From contig JADJQM010000001.1 of NCBI GenBank assembly GCA_016712715.1, positions 558,001 to 622,000 of the forward strand: DNA of 64,000 nucleotides, written 5' to 3'. This DNA is from Rhodospirillaceae bacterium. Lineage in GTDB: Bacteria; Pseudomonadota; Alphaproteobacteria; Dongiales; Dongiaceae. The notes beneath the pieces are model-generated. The model was not told the DNA's origin, did not search any database, and saw nothing but the letters and a program-made list of their open reading frames with translations. A program made the translations under genes and the position numbers. This document shows, one piece after another, positions 55,570-63,537 of the stretch; the first letter of the stretch is position 1; each line of letters opens with the position of its first letter.

Positions 55570-57360
55570 ATGATATCTGGATTTATTCTAAGTCAGCGAC
55601 CTCAACAAAGCCCAGTGCAGATGACCCTTAAGCCGACCGCGACCACAAATACCAGCCTGAAACACCGCCGCAGCACCTTCGAAACGCTGTGGGAGGCGCT
55701 GGATTATGCCGCCGGCGGCGTGACCGGCCTTAATTTCTACACGGCCAAGGGCGATCTGGCCAATGTCCTCACCTATGCCGAACTGCAGGCGCGGGCGCGG
55801 GATTTGGCACAGCGATTCGCTGGCATGGGGTTGGAGCGCGGGGCGCGCATCGTCCTCATCGCCGACACCGACGCCGAGTTCGTCGCCGCCTTCTTCGCCA
55901 CGCAATATGCGGGATTGCTGCCGGTCCCGGTGGCCGTTCCGACCAGCCTCGGCGGCCGCGAGGCCTACATCGCCCAACTGAGGCAGCAATTGTCCGGCTG
56001 TGAGGCCAGTGCCGCGATCGGCCCAGCCGCGTTGATGGGCTTCCTCACCGAGGCAGCGGCCGGGTTGGAGCATGTGCGCATGATCGGGACCCTGGCCGAT
56101 TTCCAGGCCCTTCCCGCCAACAAGGCGGCGGCCCGCCCCTTTGCTGCCAATGAGCCGAGCTACCTGCAGTTTTCGTCCGGATCGACACGCTTTCCCAAGG
56201 GCATCGAGATTCATCAGCGCGTGCTGATGGCCAATGCCCACGCCATCACGCATGATGGCCTCGCCATCATGGAGATCGATCGCTGCGCCTCGTGGCTGCC
56301 ATTTTATCACGACATGGGGCTGGTCGGGTTCCTGCTGGTCCTGGCAACTGGCCAGGTGTCGATCGACTACATCGCCACCCGCGATTTTGCGCGCCGCCCA
56401 CTGACCTGGCTGAAGCTGATCTCGGAAAACCGCGGCACCCTCGCTTACTCGCCAACCTTCGGCTACGAGCTCTGCGTCAAGCGGATGCGGGGAGACACCG
56501 ATTTTGCCGGCGATCTGTCGAGTTGGCGCGGTGCGGGTATTGGCGGCGACATGGTCCAGGATACGATCCTCCGCCGCTTCAGCGAAACCTTCGCGCCCTT
56601 TGGCTTCCAGCACAAAGCGTTCGTGCCGAGCTACGGCATGGCGGAAACCACGCTGGCCATGAGCTTTGCGCCACTCAACATCGACTATACCGTGGATCAT
56701 GTTGATCGGGCGGCGCTGGAAACCCAGACCGCGCAGCCGACGGTGCCGGGCAAGTCCGCCCGCTCGCTGGTTGCCTGCGGCCCGGCTCTTCCCGGCCACG
56801 CCTTTGAGATCCGCGACGAGGCCGGCAAGGCCCTGCCGGAACGCCGCATCGGCCGCATCTTCTTCAAAGGCCCCAGCGTCATGGCCGGCTATTTCCGCCA
56901 ACCGGAAATGACCGCCGAAGCGCTGAGCTCCGATGGCTGGCTCGATACCGGCGACCTTGGCTACCTGCTGAAGGGTGAAATTGTCATCACCGGACGCGCC
57001 AAAGATCTCATCATCATCAACGGCCGCAACATCTGGCCGCAGGACCTGGAATGGACCGCGGAAACAATGCCGGATCTTCGCCGTGGCGACGCCGCCGCCT
57101 TTTCGGTTGTCGGCGATGACGAGCAGGAACAGGTCGTCGTGCTGGTCCAATGTCGCATGAGCGATCTCGCCGCCCGCACCAAGCTGAAGCAGGAAATAGC
57201 TGGATTGCTGCAGCGATCGATGGGCGTCGATGCGCGGATCGAACTGGTGCCGCCGAAGGGCCTGCCGCAGACCTCCTCCGGCAAGCTGTCTCGCGCCAAG
57301 GCCAAGGCTAATTACCTGCAGGGCGTCTATGCAGATGCCGATCTCGGCATCAGTGCTTAG
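55570..57360 (+). CDS. aasR: Fatty-acyl-AMP/acyl-ACP ligase for sphingolipid synthesis
   Basis: 596 residues of the adenylate-forming family. FAAL-like features are SYLQFSSGSTRFPKG (about residue 197), LPFYHDMGLVGF (about 239) and PSYGMAETTLAMSF. DTGDLGY...GEIVITGRAKDLIIINGRNIWPQD forms the C-terminal hinge. It should activate a fatty acid and load it onto the nearby acyl carrier protein for serine palmitoyltransferase. AAGG lies 4-5 bases before ATG 55570; ATG 55621 is an alternative. It is the first gene of a rightward run with the reductase, ACP and spt genes. The symbol follows the Caulobacter gene of the same position, from memory. Confidence 0.82.
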   Translation: MISGFILSQRPQQSPVQMTLKPTATTNTSLKHRRSTFETLWEALDYAAGGVTGLNFYTAKGDLANVLTYAELQARARDLAQRFAGMGLERGARIVLIADTDAEFVAAFFATQYAGLLPVPVAVPTSLGGREAYIAQLRQQLSGCEASAAIGPAALMGFLTEAAAGLEHVRMIGTLADFQALPANKAAARPFAANEPSYLQFSSGSTRFPKGIEIHQRVLMANAHAITHDGLAIMEIDRCASWLPFYHDMGLVGFLLVLATGQVSIDYIATRDFARRPLTWLKLISENRGTLAYSPTFGYELCVKRMRGDTDFAGDLSSWRGAGIGGDMVQDTILRRFSETFAPFGFQHKAFVPSYGMAETTLAMSFAPLNIDYTVDHVDRAALETQTAQPTVPGKSARSLVACGPALPGHAFEIRDEAGKALPERRIGRIFFKGPSVMAGYFRQPEMTAEALSSDGWLDTGDLGYLLKGEIVITGRAKDLIIINGRNIWPQDLEWTAETMPDLRRGDAAAFSVVGDDEQEQVVVLVQCRMSDLAARTKLKQEIAGLLQRSMGVDARIELVPPKGLPQTSSGKLSRAKAKANYLQGVYADADLGISA

Positions 57361-57381
57361 CCGCACCCGGGTCGCCCACTG

Positions 57382-57962
57382 ATGCCGGGCATCGTCGCCC
57401 TGACCGGCGCTACCGGCTTCGTCGGGGCAGCGGCCGTGCACCACCTAGCCCGAGCTGGCTGGCGCGTGCGCATTCTAACGCGCCGCATGCCGCAGGCAGC
57501 ATTGATGCCGAACCATCCCCTTGAGATCGTCCTGGGCGATCTGGATGATCGCGCCAGCCTCATGCGGCTGGTCGAGGGGTGTGACGCCATTGTCCACAGC
57601 GCAGGCCTCGTCCGCGCCCTGACACCGCTCGAGTTCTTCCAAGTCAATGAAGGCGGCACCTCACGCCTTCTGGAGGCCGCCGCGACAGCTGCTCCAGATG
57701 CGCGGTTCGTCCATATTTCCTCCCTTGCCGCGCGCGAACCAGAACTCTCTTGGCGCCGATTGCCAGCGCGGTCGGGCTGGTTTCCGCGGTGACCAAGCAC
57801 CCACGGGTACTCTCCCCGCGCAAACTGGCCGAGTTGTACCACCCCGATTGGGTTGCCTCAGGCCCACGTCTATCGACCCTGGCGCACTGGAGCCCCCGAT
57901 TCAACCTGGCCGATGGCTTTGCCGATACCCTCCGCTGGTACCGGTCCGAGGCTCTCTTGTGA
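57382..57962 (+). pseudogene. CerR-like NAD(P)-dependent epimerase/reductase, internally deleted
   Basis: The frame from ATG 57382 begins with the extended-SDR Rossmann motif (ALTGATGFVGAAAVHHL) and VLGDLDDRASL, VNEGGTSRLLEAA and VHISSLAAREPELS. It then breaks at about 57750. From there a different frame encodes a typical SDR C-terminus (SAVTKHPRVLSPRKLAELYHP...FADTLRWYRSEALL) to 57962. About 130-140 residues expected in the middle, including the catalytic YxxxK, are missing. The Caulobacter homologue reduces the 3-keto group in ceramide synthesis. It may be a real deletion or an assembly collapse. Confidence 0.75.
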
Positions 57963-57999
57963 GGTTAGATTCCTGTCCTAAGGGATTGGAATCGATGAC

Positions 58000-58018
58000 T
58001 TGTTACATACGGTAACAA
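58000..58018. promoter_or_regulatory. Inverted repeat upstream of the ACP gene, candidate operator
   Basis: A perfect 7-base inverted repeat TTGTTAC-ATACG-GTAACAA lies in the gap between the broken reductase and the acyl carrier protein. It is A/T-rich against a GC-rich background. Together with the similar repeat at 58105-58126, it may be a regulator site for the ACP-spt genes. No regulator gene is adjacent. Confidence 0.45.
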
Positions 58019-58104
58019 TTCGTCATTTAACTTTAGCAGCAAAATTTACGACAACCTCTGGGAGGAAAGCGGCGCGAGTCGGTTTCCCGCCTAAGGGGTT
58101 CCCA

Positions 58105-58126
58105 TTGTTAACAGATTCGATAACAA
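58105..58126. promoter_or_regulatory. Second TTGTTA/TAACAA inverted repeat
   Basis: TTGTTA (58105-58110) and TAACAA (58121-58126) are separated by 10 bases and reuse the same half-site as the repeat at 58000-58018. The two centres are about 107 bases apart, close to ten helical turns. They sit directly before the ACP start. The function is inferred. Confidence 0.4.
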
Positions 58127-58146
58127 GAAAAGATTGGTTTGGCATC

Positions 58147-58422
58147 GTGGCGGCAAGCGCAGCGCAGGTTTCCGGTATCTCTCTGAATGACGTCGTGGCG
58201 GAAATCGCCACAGCGCTGGTGCCGTTCAAGAAATCTGACATCGAGATCACGGCAACGACCGATATCGCCCGTGACCTCAACATGGATTCGCTGGCCGTCA
58301 TGGATTTGCTGATGGAACTCGAAGACAAATTCGATGTCTCCATCCCGCTCAACATGGTGCCGGAGATTGCCACGGTCGGACAACTTGCTCAGACCGTGAT
58401 TGATTCGAAGAAGGGGGCGTAG
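58147..58422 (+). CDS. acpR: Acyl carrier protein for sphingolipid synthesis
   Basis: 91 residues from GTG 58147, the best start for a normal ACP length; an upstream extension in frame to 58000 gives a tail unlike ACPs. The phosphopantetheine site is Ser in LNMDSLAVMDLLMELEDKF. It lies 2 bases before spt, so the two are coupled. It would carry the fatty acyl chain that serine palmitoyltransferase condenses with serine. Its start is the least certain point. The symbol follows the Caulobacter gene at this position, from memory. Confidence 0.8.
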   Translation: MAASAAQVSGISLNDVVAEIATALVPFKKSDIEITATTDIARDLNMDSLAVMDLLMELEDKFDVSIPLNMVPEIATVGQLAQTVIDSKKGA

Positions 58423-58424
58423 TT

Positions 58425-59646
58425 ATGGGGTTGATGGATCGTTTCAAGGCGCAGCGCGAACTGCATGCCGCCGTGAAGACCTGCGGCGCCGACCCGTTCG
58501 GTGTGAAGATGGACAAGATCCTGTCCTCCACCGGAGGCATTGGTCGAAGGCCGCCGCACCATCCTGTGCGGTTCCAACAACTATCTCGGCTTCACCTTCG
58601 ATGCCGATTGCATCCAGGCTGCCAAGGACGCGCTTGATGCCTGCGGCACCGGCACGACCGGCTCGCGCATCGCCAATGGCTCCTATCACGATCACAGGGC
58701 GCTCGAAGCCGATCTCGCCGATTTCTACGGCAAGAAGCATTGCATGGTCTTCACGACCGGCTACCAGGCAAATCTCGGCGCCATTTCGACCCTCGCCGGC
58801 CCGGACGATTTCCTGATCATCGACGCCGACAGCCATGCCAGCATCTACGATGCCTGCAAGCTGGGTTCGGCGACCGTGATCCGTTTCAAGCACAATGACC
58901 CGGCCGATCTCGATCGTCGCCTCGGCCGCCTTGCCGACCAGCCCGGCAACAAGATCGTCGTCGTCGAAGGCATCTACTCGATGCTGGGCGACCATGCGCC
59001 GCTGAAGGAATTCGTGGCCGTCAGCAAGAAGCACGGCGCCTATATCCTGGTCGACGAAGCCCACTCGATGGGCGTCATGGGCAAGACCGGCCAGGGCGTC
59101 GTCGAGCATGACGGCGTCCTCGACCAAGTCGATTTCATCACCGGCACGTTCTCCAAGAGCATGGGCGCCGTCGGTGGCTTCCTTGTTTCGAACATGGAAG
59201 ACTTCGACGTCCTCCGCGTTTCCTGCCGCCCCTACATGTTCACTGCCTCGCTGCCGCCGGCGACCGTCGCTTCGGTGCGCACGTCGCTTGCCAAGCTTCG
59301 TGCCAACCCGGGCCTGATGGACAAGCTGTGGCAGAACGTCGATACGCTTTATCACGGCGCCCAGAATGCCGGCTTCACCGTCGGCAAACAGAAGGGTCCT
59401 GTGGTTGCCATCCATCTCACCGATCCGGCGCTGGCGGCTCGCGCATGGCGCGCGCTGCTGCTGAACGGCGTCTATGTCAATCTGGCCTTGCCGCCGGCGA
59501 CGCCGTCAGGTACCGCGTTGCTGCGCTGCTCGGTTTCGGCCGCCCATGACAAGGCGCAGCTTGAGCATGTAGTCGAGGTGTTGACCCAGGTCGGTCGCGA
59601 ACTCGGCATCCTTGGTGCACCGGCGCGTGCGGTTGCCGCTGAGTAA
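58425..59646 (+). CDS. spt: Serine palmitoyltransferase, frameshifted near the N-terminus
   Basis: Condenses an acyl thioester with serine to 3-ketosphinganine, the first step of sphingolipid synthesis. ATG 58425 gives MGLMDRFKAQRELHAAVKTC and DPFGVKMDKILSST, after which one extra G at 58533-58534 shifts the frame. The continuing frame has TILCGSNNYLGFTFDADC, GTGTTGSRIANGSYHDHRALE, VDEAHSMGVMG and the PLP-lysine motif GTFSKSMGAVGGFL. Joined length is about 406 residues, as for bacterial SPTs. The neighbouring ACP and ligase genes support this over KBL or AONS relatives. Confidence 0.88.
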
Positions 59647-59697
59647 CGATTACCGATCATCTCTGACGATTGCTGAAGACCTAAAGACCTGTCTCAC

Positions 59698-59723
59698 AGG
59701 GCCGGTGCGCAAGCACCGGCCCT
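59698..59723. terminator. Terminator hairpin between spt and the DinB gene
   Basis: Eleven-base arms AGGGCCGGTGC (59698-59708) and GCACCGGCCCT (59713-59723) enclose GCAA, and CTTGTTATTT follows on the plus strand. It sits between the spt stop and the convergent DinB stop. It is probably the Rho-independent terminator of the sphingolipid genes and may act in both directions. Confidence 0.85.
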
Positions 59724-59727
59724 CTTG

Positions 59728-60312
59728 TTATTTGAGCTCCAGTCCCCGCCAGACCTCATCCTCGCGCCAGCCGAGTTCGGCAAAATCCTCGCCACGAAAC
59801 CTGGCGTCGCTCGCACAGAAGAATTCATCCAGTTGCGGCGGTGCGATGTTCGTTCCGGCCAGCATGGCATGCGCCTGCCCACGATGATGGACCTGATGTT
59901 CGAAGAGATGCAGCAGAATGCGGTCAACGCGATCGACCTGCACGTGACTGCCCCGGTGCAAACGAACCGGCAGTGCAAGGGCCACCTCATCGAGCGCATC
60001 GCAGAAACTGATCAGGCGCTGGTCAACGGCTGCTTGCGCAACCTTGTAGGACGTGAAGTCTGGATGCGGTACCTCATTGGCCCAGGCCGCGGGACCCAAT
60101 GTGCCACCTTCCAGCCCGTCGATATAAAACCAGTCGACCACCAGGATATGATTGAGCGTCGCCATGATCGACGGAAAGAAGCTGGTCCGCTTTGCTGCGA
60201 AATCCGCCGGACCGAGCTGGTTGCAGGCCCTCAAGAGGCGGTGATTGGCCCAGGCATTGTTACGGGCCATCGACAGAAAATAAAATCCGGCTCCAACTGC
60301 CATCTTGTTCAT
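59728..60312 (-). CDS. DinB family protein
   Basis: 194 residues, a four-helix bundle of the DinB/YfiT type. The metal-binding histidines are visible in MATLNHILVVDWFYIDGL (first His) and HLFEHQVHHRGQAHAMLAG (H-x3-H). Members are thiol-dependent transferases or of unknown function. It begins 15 bases after the Tam41-like gene on the same strand, so it is likely the last gene of the head-group operon. Its function there is unknown. Confidence 0.85.
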   Translation of the reverse strand: MNKMAVGAGFYFLSMARNNAWANHRLLRACNQLGPADFAAKRTSFFPSIMATLNHILVVDWFYIDGLEGGTLGPAAWANEVPHPDFTSYKVAQAAVDQRLISFCDALDEVALALPVRLHRGSHVQVDRVDRILLHLFEHQVHHRGQAHAMLAGTNIAPPQLDEFFCASDARFRGEDFAELGWREDEVWRGLELK

Positions 60313-60327
60313 CCCAACCAGAGGTGA

Positions 60328-61239
60328 TTATCGGAAAGCGCCACGTCGGTAGAGCTTCCAAGCGAGCCCGGGCGCCGCGAGCAGTGGATGCCGGCGCTGC
60401 CAATCGCTCACGGGAATGGTGACGCCGGAATGCCGCCGTACCTTCCACATGACGTAGTCTACGGCACCGTCAAAGGTGAACGCCGCCTTGATGAGGCGCA
60501 AATAGTTGAGACTCTTGCCAAGAGCACGGCGCCCTCGCCAGTTGCGCAACGCCGCCTCTCGCGTCAGCGACTGCGCACGCATCGCCGGCAACAGAAGATC
60601 ACCGATCCGGCGATAGCGCCCCTCATCCGCAGCGACAATGGCAAGTGCCCGATCGCTGGATCCGGCGCGGAGCTCTGCCGCATAGGTCGCCTGGAAGCCA
60701 CGCTGCCACACAGTGACGGAATCCATCTCTTCATGGCGATCCAACAGCGGCAGGGAGTTCCCAAACATCGTCCGGCAGGCCTGTGCCAGGGCATCTGCCA
60801 AGGCCGCGTCGGTGTCAGTCCCGCGCGACCAGATCAACCGTACCGGCTGGCAGAAGCGCGCCCAAATGGAGACATTGCGGGCGGATGGCTGGCAGCCCGC
60901 CAAAAACTGGTGCAATGACATCACAGCGTATTTGGCGCGCAACTGCCCGCCCTCCCAGGGCATCTCCACATAGAAGACATTGGGTGGCAGCAGCGCATTG
61001 ACCCAAGCCAGTATCCGATTATCATAGGCCGTCGCGTAATCGTCGACGATGACATAGAAGTCCAGGAGCGACTCCGTTAGCATCTGATCCGGCTGCCGCA
61101 GGCAGGAGCCATAGAACAGGACGCCGAGCGCTGCATCACCATGACGCCCGCGACAAAACTCGGCCATGGCACGCGCCGCGGCGCCCACAGGCACATGGAG
61201 TTCGTCGGCAATCAACGCGGCAAGGGCATCCGACGCCAT
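60328..61239 (-). CDS. Tam41-like nucleotidyltransferase (candidate ceramide-phosphate cytidylyltransferase)
   Basis: 303 residues. The N-terminal region has LFYGSCLRQPD (Gly44, Ser45) and LLDFYVIVDDY (Asp60, Asp66), then LPPNVFYVEMPWEGGQLRAKYAVMSL. This is the order seen in Tam41-type CTP:phosphatidate cytidylyltransferases, where the GS and D...DD segments form the nucleotidyltransferase centre. It has no membrane helices. It lies 18 bases after the lipid kinase in the same operon, beside spt. I infer it activates ceramide-1-phosphate to CDP-ceramide. The family match is by eye, so the substrate is a hypothesis. Confidence 0.72.
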   Translation of the reverse strand: MASDALAALIADELHVPVGAAARAMAEFCRGRHGDAALGVLFYGSCLRQPDQMLTESLLDFYVIVDDYATAYDNRILAWVNALLPPNVFYVEMPWEGGQLRAKYAVMSLHQFLAGCQPSARNVSIWARFCQPVRLIWSRGTDTDAALADALAQACRTMFGNSLPLLDRHEEMDSVTVWQRGFQATYAAELRAGSSDRALAIVAADEGRYRRIGDLLLPAMRAQSLTREAALRNWRGRRALGKSLNYLRLIKAAFTFDGAVDYVMWKVRRHSGVTIPVSDWQRRHPLLAAPGLAWKLYRRGAFR

Positions 61240-61257
61240 GTCCCCGACTACCTCCTG

Positions 61258-62229
61258 TCAGAACCTGTGAAACTGCATCACGGGACCTGCCGTGATGACA
61301 ATCCGCCCGCTGGCCGGAGCCTCGAACTTCTCACCATCAATCATCACCGGAGAATGGATATCAAGCTCCAGCTTTTCCAAGCGTCGGCTGAGGTAGCCAG
61401 CTTCTGCCATCCACGGTTTGGGCTTGCCGCGCAGGACGGCTAGCGCTGCGGAGGCAAATCGGCGCGGCGGCGAGTCGATCGTGGTCAACTGGAGACGGCC
61501 GGGACCTGCACCCCAGAACGGCGCCACGCCAGGCAAAACCGAGTTCAAGGTGGAGCCTAGAAACATCAAACAGTCACGCCGCTCCGCCCGCCCATCAATG
61601 GTGAGGCCGACGCTCTCGCCATGGAAACCTGAGCGCGGTCCCGGCCCGAAAATCAGGATCTTCACGATCGACCAGGCAATACCCAGCTTGGCGGCAAAAG
61701 TCTGCTTGGCGCCCAACGTGTGGATGTCTCGTCGCACCAGCTGTGTGCCTTGATAGAAACCGATGCCGCCAATCAGAAAACCTCGCTCGATGACACGGCC
61801 GTCGCCGAAATCGACCGACAGGACGGGCCGTTCGAGGATTTCGCCCATTTCACCAGCTTCGACGCGCCGCACCAGACGCTTCAATCCGGTCGCCGGCAGA
61901 CCGGGCTGACCGACTTCATGGGCAATCACATTGGTCATGCCCGCGGACAGAAGACTGAGGCACGGTGGCACCTTGAAGGGGCTGTCGTTGAGCAAGGCGG
62001 AGACAACGGCGAGCACTGTTCCGTCACCGCCGCTGATGACAAGATGCGTGACCTCGGCAGCCGCCATCTGGGCAAGGCAAGTAGTGAGTTCCTGAATGTG
62101 GTGAAAGCTGCAATGGAGGATCTGGGGATGCTCGGCCAGCAACGCATGAATTTCCCGCATCGACATCTTGTTGCGCTTACTATGCGCATTGCTGATGACG
62201 CCGATACGCACCATGCTTGTCTGCGCCAT
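61258..62229 (-). CDS. Lipid kinase of the DAG-kinase/YegS type (candidate ceramide kinase)
   Basis: 323 residues from ATG 62229, 2 bases after the stop of the upstream gene; a longer frame to 62337 has no homology. The ATP-binding motif GGDGT lies at 67-71 (LVISGGDGTVLAVV), and PCLSLLSAGMTNVIAHEVG follows. The C-terminal beta sandwich ends SPVMIDGEKFEAPASGRI, as in DAG/ceramide/sphingosine kinases. Beside spt, with the Tam41-like and CDP-alcohol genes, it most likely phosphorylates ceramide. A Caulobacter lipid kinase gene (cpgB) occupies the same neighbourhood, from memory. Confidence 0.85.
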   Translation of the reverse strand: MAQTSMVRIGVISNAHSKRNKMSMREIHALLAEHPQILHCSFHHIQELTTCLAQMAAAEVTHLVISGGDGTVLAVVSALLNDSPFKVPPCLSLLSAGMTNVIAHEVGQPGLPATGLKRLVRRVEAGEMGEILERPVLSVDFGDGRVIERGFLIGGIGFYQGTQLVRRDIHTLGAKQTFAAKLGIAWSIVKILIFGPGPRSGFHGESVGLTIDGRAERRDCLMFLGSTLNSVLPGVAPFWGAGPGRLQLTTIDSPPRRFASAALAVLRGKPKPWMAEAGYLSRRLEKLELDIHSPVMIDGEKFEAPASGRIVITAGPVMQFHRF

Positions 62230-62231
62230 GC

Positions 62232-63353
62232 TTAAGCGGCCTCGGTCAGCCAGGATTGCAGGCGGACACCACGTGCTCGCGCCACAAAGGCCTGTGCGAT
62301 CCGCGCGCAATGGAAGGCAAAGGAGATGATTGTCCACCAGGCGACAACTTCAAACCCGGTACCTGGCGCGCCGAGAATGACAGCGGCACTGAGGATCAAT
62401 AGGTTGGGATTGCGTCGCGCCGTGATCTGGCGAAATGCGGAATCCAGCGGCCGCCAGATATGCATCTCGATGCCGAACTGCCAGATAAAGAGCCCCTCCT
62501 GGCCCCGGCCCAGAATGTAGCCGGCGATGATCACCCAGAACGTCCAGGGTGCAACCGCCGCCGCGCCACCCAATCCCACATACCAGGCCCAGTACCAGAA
62601 GGGCGGATGCACGAGATCGGTGCCATGATCGAAGACATTGCCCCATTTGCTCGACGTCAACGTCACGCGAGCGAGCTTGCCGTCCACGGTGTCGAGAAAG
62701 CACATGGCCCAGGCGGCGACAAGTCCGGCGCCGAAGGCGCCAATTGCGAACCACCAGGTAGCGAGCAGAACGCAGATGAAACTGAGCAGCGTCACCATGT
62801 TGGGCGATATGCCGAAGCGTGCACAGAAACGCGTCACATAGAGGGCAGGCACCGGCCAGACATGCTTGGTCACCACGTCGGTGACGCCCTTGTAGGATTC
62901 CATATACATGCGACGTTCGATCTCGGGCGTGGCAAGCTTCCCGAGTTCGTACAGGTAGGGTGCACCCTTGCGCCGAAGCGCCTTGTTGTAGTTGCTGGCA
63001 AGGCCCGCTGCATCGAGCACCGTAAGCCCGGGCGGCAGTAGGCGCGGATCGCCAGCGTCGATCGCCGCCTGCAGGCCGGGCAGCAAGGTGGGATCGTCGG
63101 CGTGACCGGCCATGGGTTGGCCCGCCGCATTGACCAGGACCTTGCCCGGTTGCTGCAGCAACGCCCTGACCAGGGCCTCGTCAAAAATGGCATCGGCGCG
63201 AAAGACCAGGCCCGCAGACTCGTCTTTGTCGGCAGCCGCGATGGCGCGCGCCAACGCGCGCTCCAGTCGCTGTCGCGGGGTGAGCCCCCAGACAATCGCA
63301 GCCGACTCGTTGACAAAGATCGGCCCCTGCCTTCTATCTGATTGAATTATCAT
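62232..63353 (-). CDS. CDP-alcohol phosphotransferase with nucleotidyltransferase-like N-terminus
   Basis: 373 residues. The N-terminal part (to about 150) is a degenerate nucleotidyltransferase-like domain (GPIFVNESAAIVWGLTPRQR, LVFRADAIFDEALVRALL). The membrane domain carries the complete CDP-alcohol motif: D221, D224, G225, A228, R229, G238, D242, D246 (WGNVFDHGTD). It would exchange CMP of a CDP-activated lipid or alcohol for a phospho-alcohol. It is the first gene of the operon with the lipid kinase and Tam41-like genes, so the likely substrate is CDP-ceramide. It is an intact paralogue of 45844-47136. Confidence 0.87.
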   Translation of the reverse strand: MIIQSDRRQGPIFVNESAAIVWGLTPRQRLERALARAIAAADKDESAGLVFRADAIFDEALVRALLQQPGKVLVNAAGQPMAGHADDPTLLPGLQAAIDAGDPRLLPPGLTVLDAAGLASNYNKALRRKGAPYLYELGKLATPEIERRMYMESYKGVTDVVTKHVWPVPALYVTRFCARFGISPNMVTLLSFICVLLATWWFAIGAFGAGLVAAWAMCFLDTVDGKLARVTLTSSKWGNVFDHGTDLVHPPFWYWAWYVGLGGAAAVAPWTFWVIIAGYILGRGQEGLFIWQFGIEMHIWRPLDSAFRQITARRNPNLLILSAAVILGAPGTGFEVVAWWTIISFAFHCARIAQAFVARARGVRLQSWLTEAA

Positions 63354-63537
63354 GTATTTTTATCAATAACCGCGACATTCAACGGCTTTGTTAGACCCGA
63401 TTGGGGCACGGCGTCCACCCAAATCGCCAAACCAATGAAAAGGGTGTTAGAAGCTTGACCAAGCGAGATAATCGGCCCAGATAAGGCACCCCCAGATCAG
63501 GCGCCAGGACCGCGGTGTCTAAGACGAGGATTTTAGC

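Noticed and set aside
55588..57444. 618-residue minus-strand open frame
   Set aside because: Antisense to the acyl ligase, which has clear FAAL motifs. It runs over the next gene start and shows no domain.
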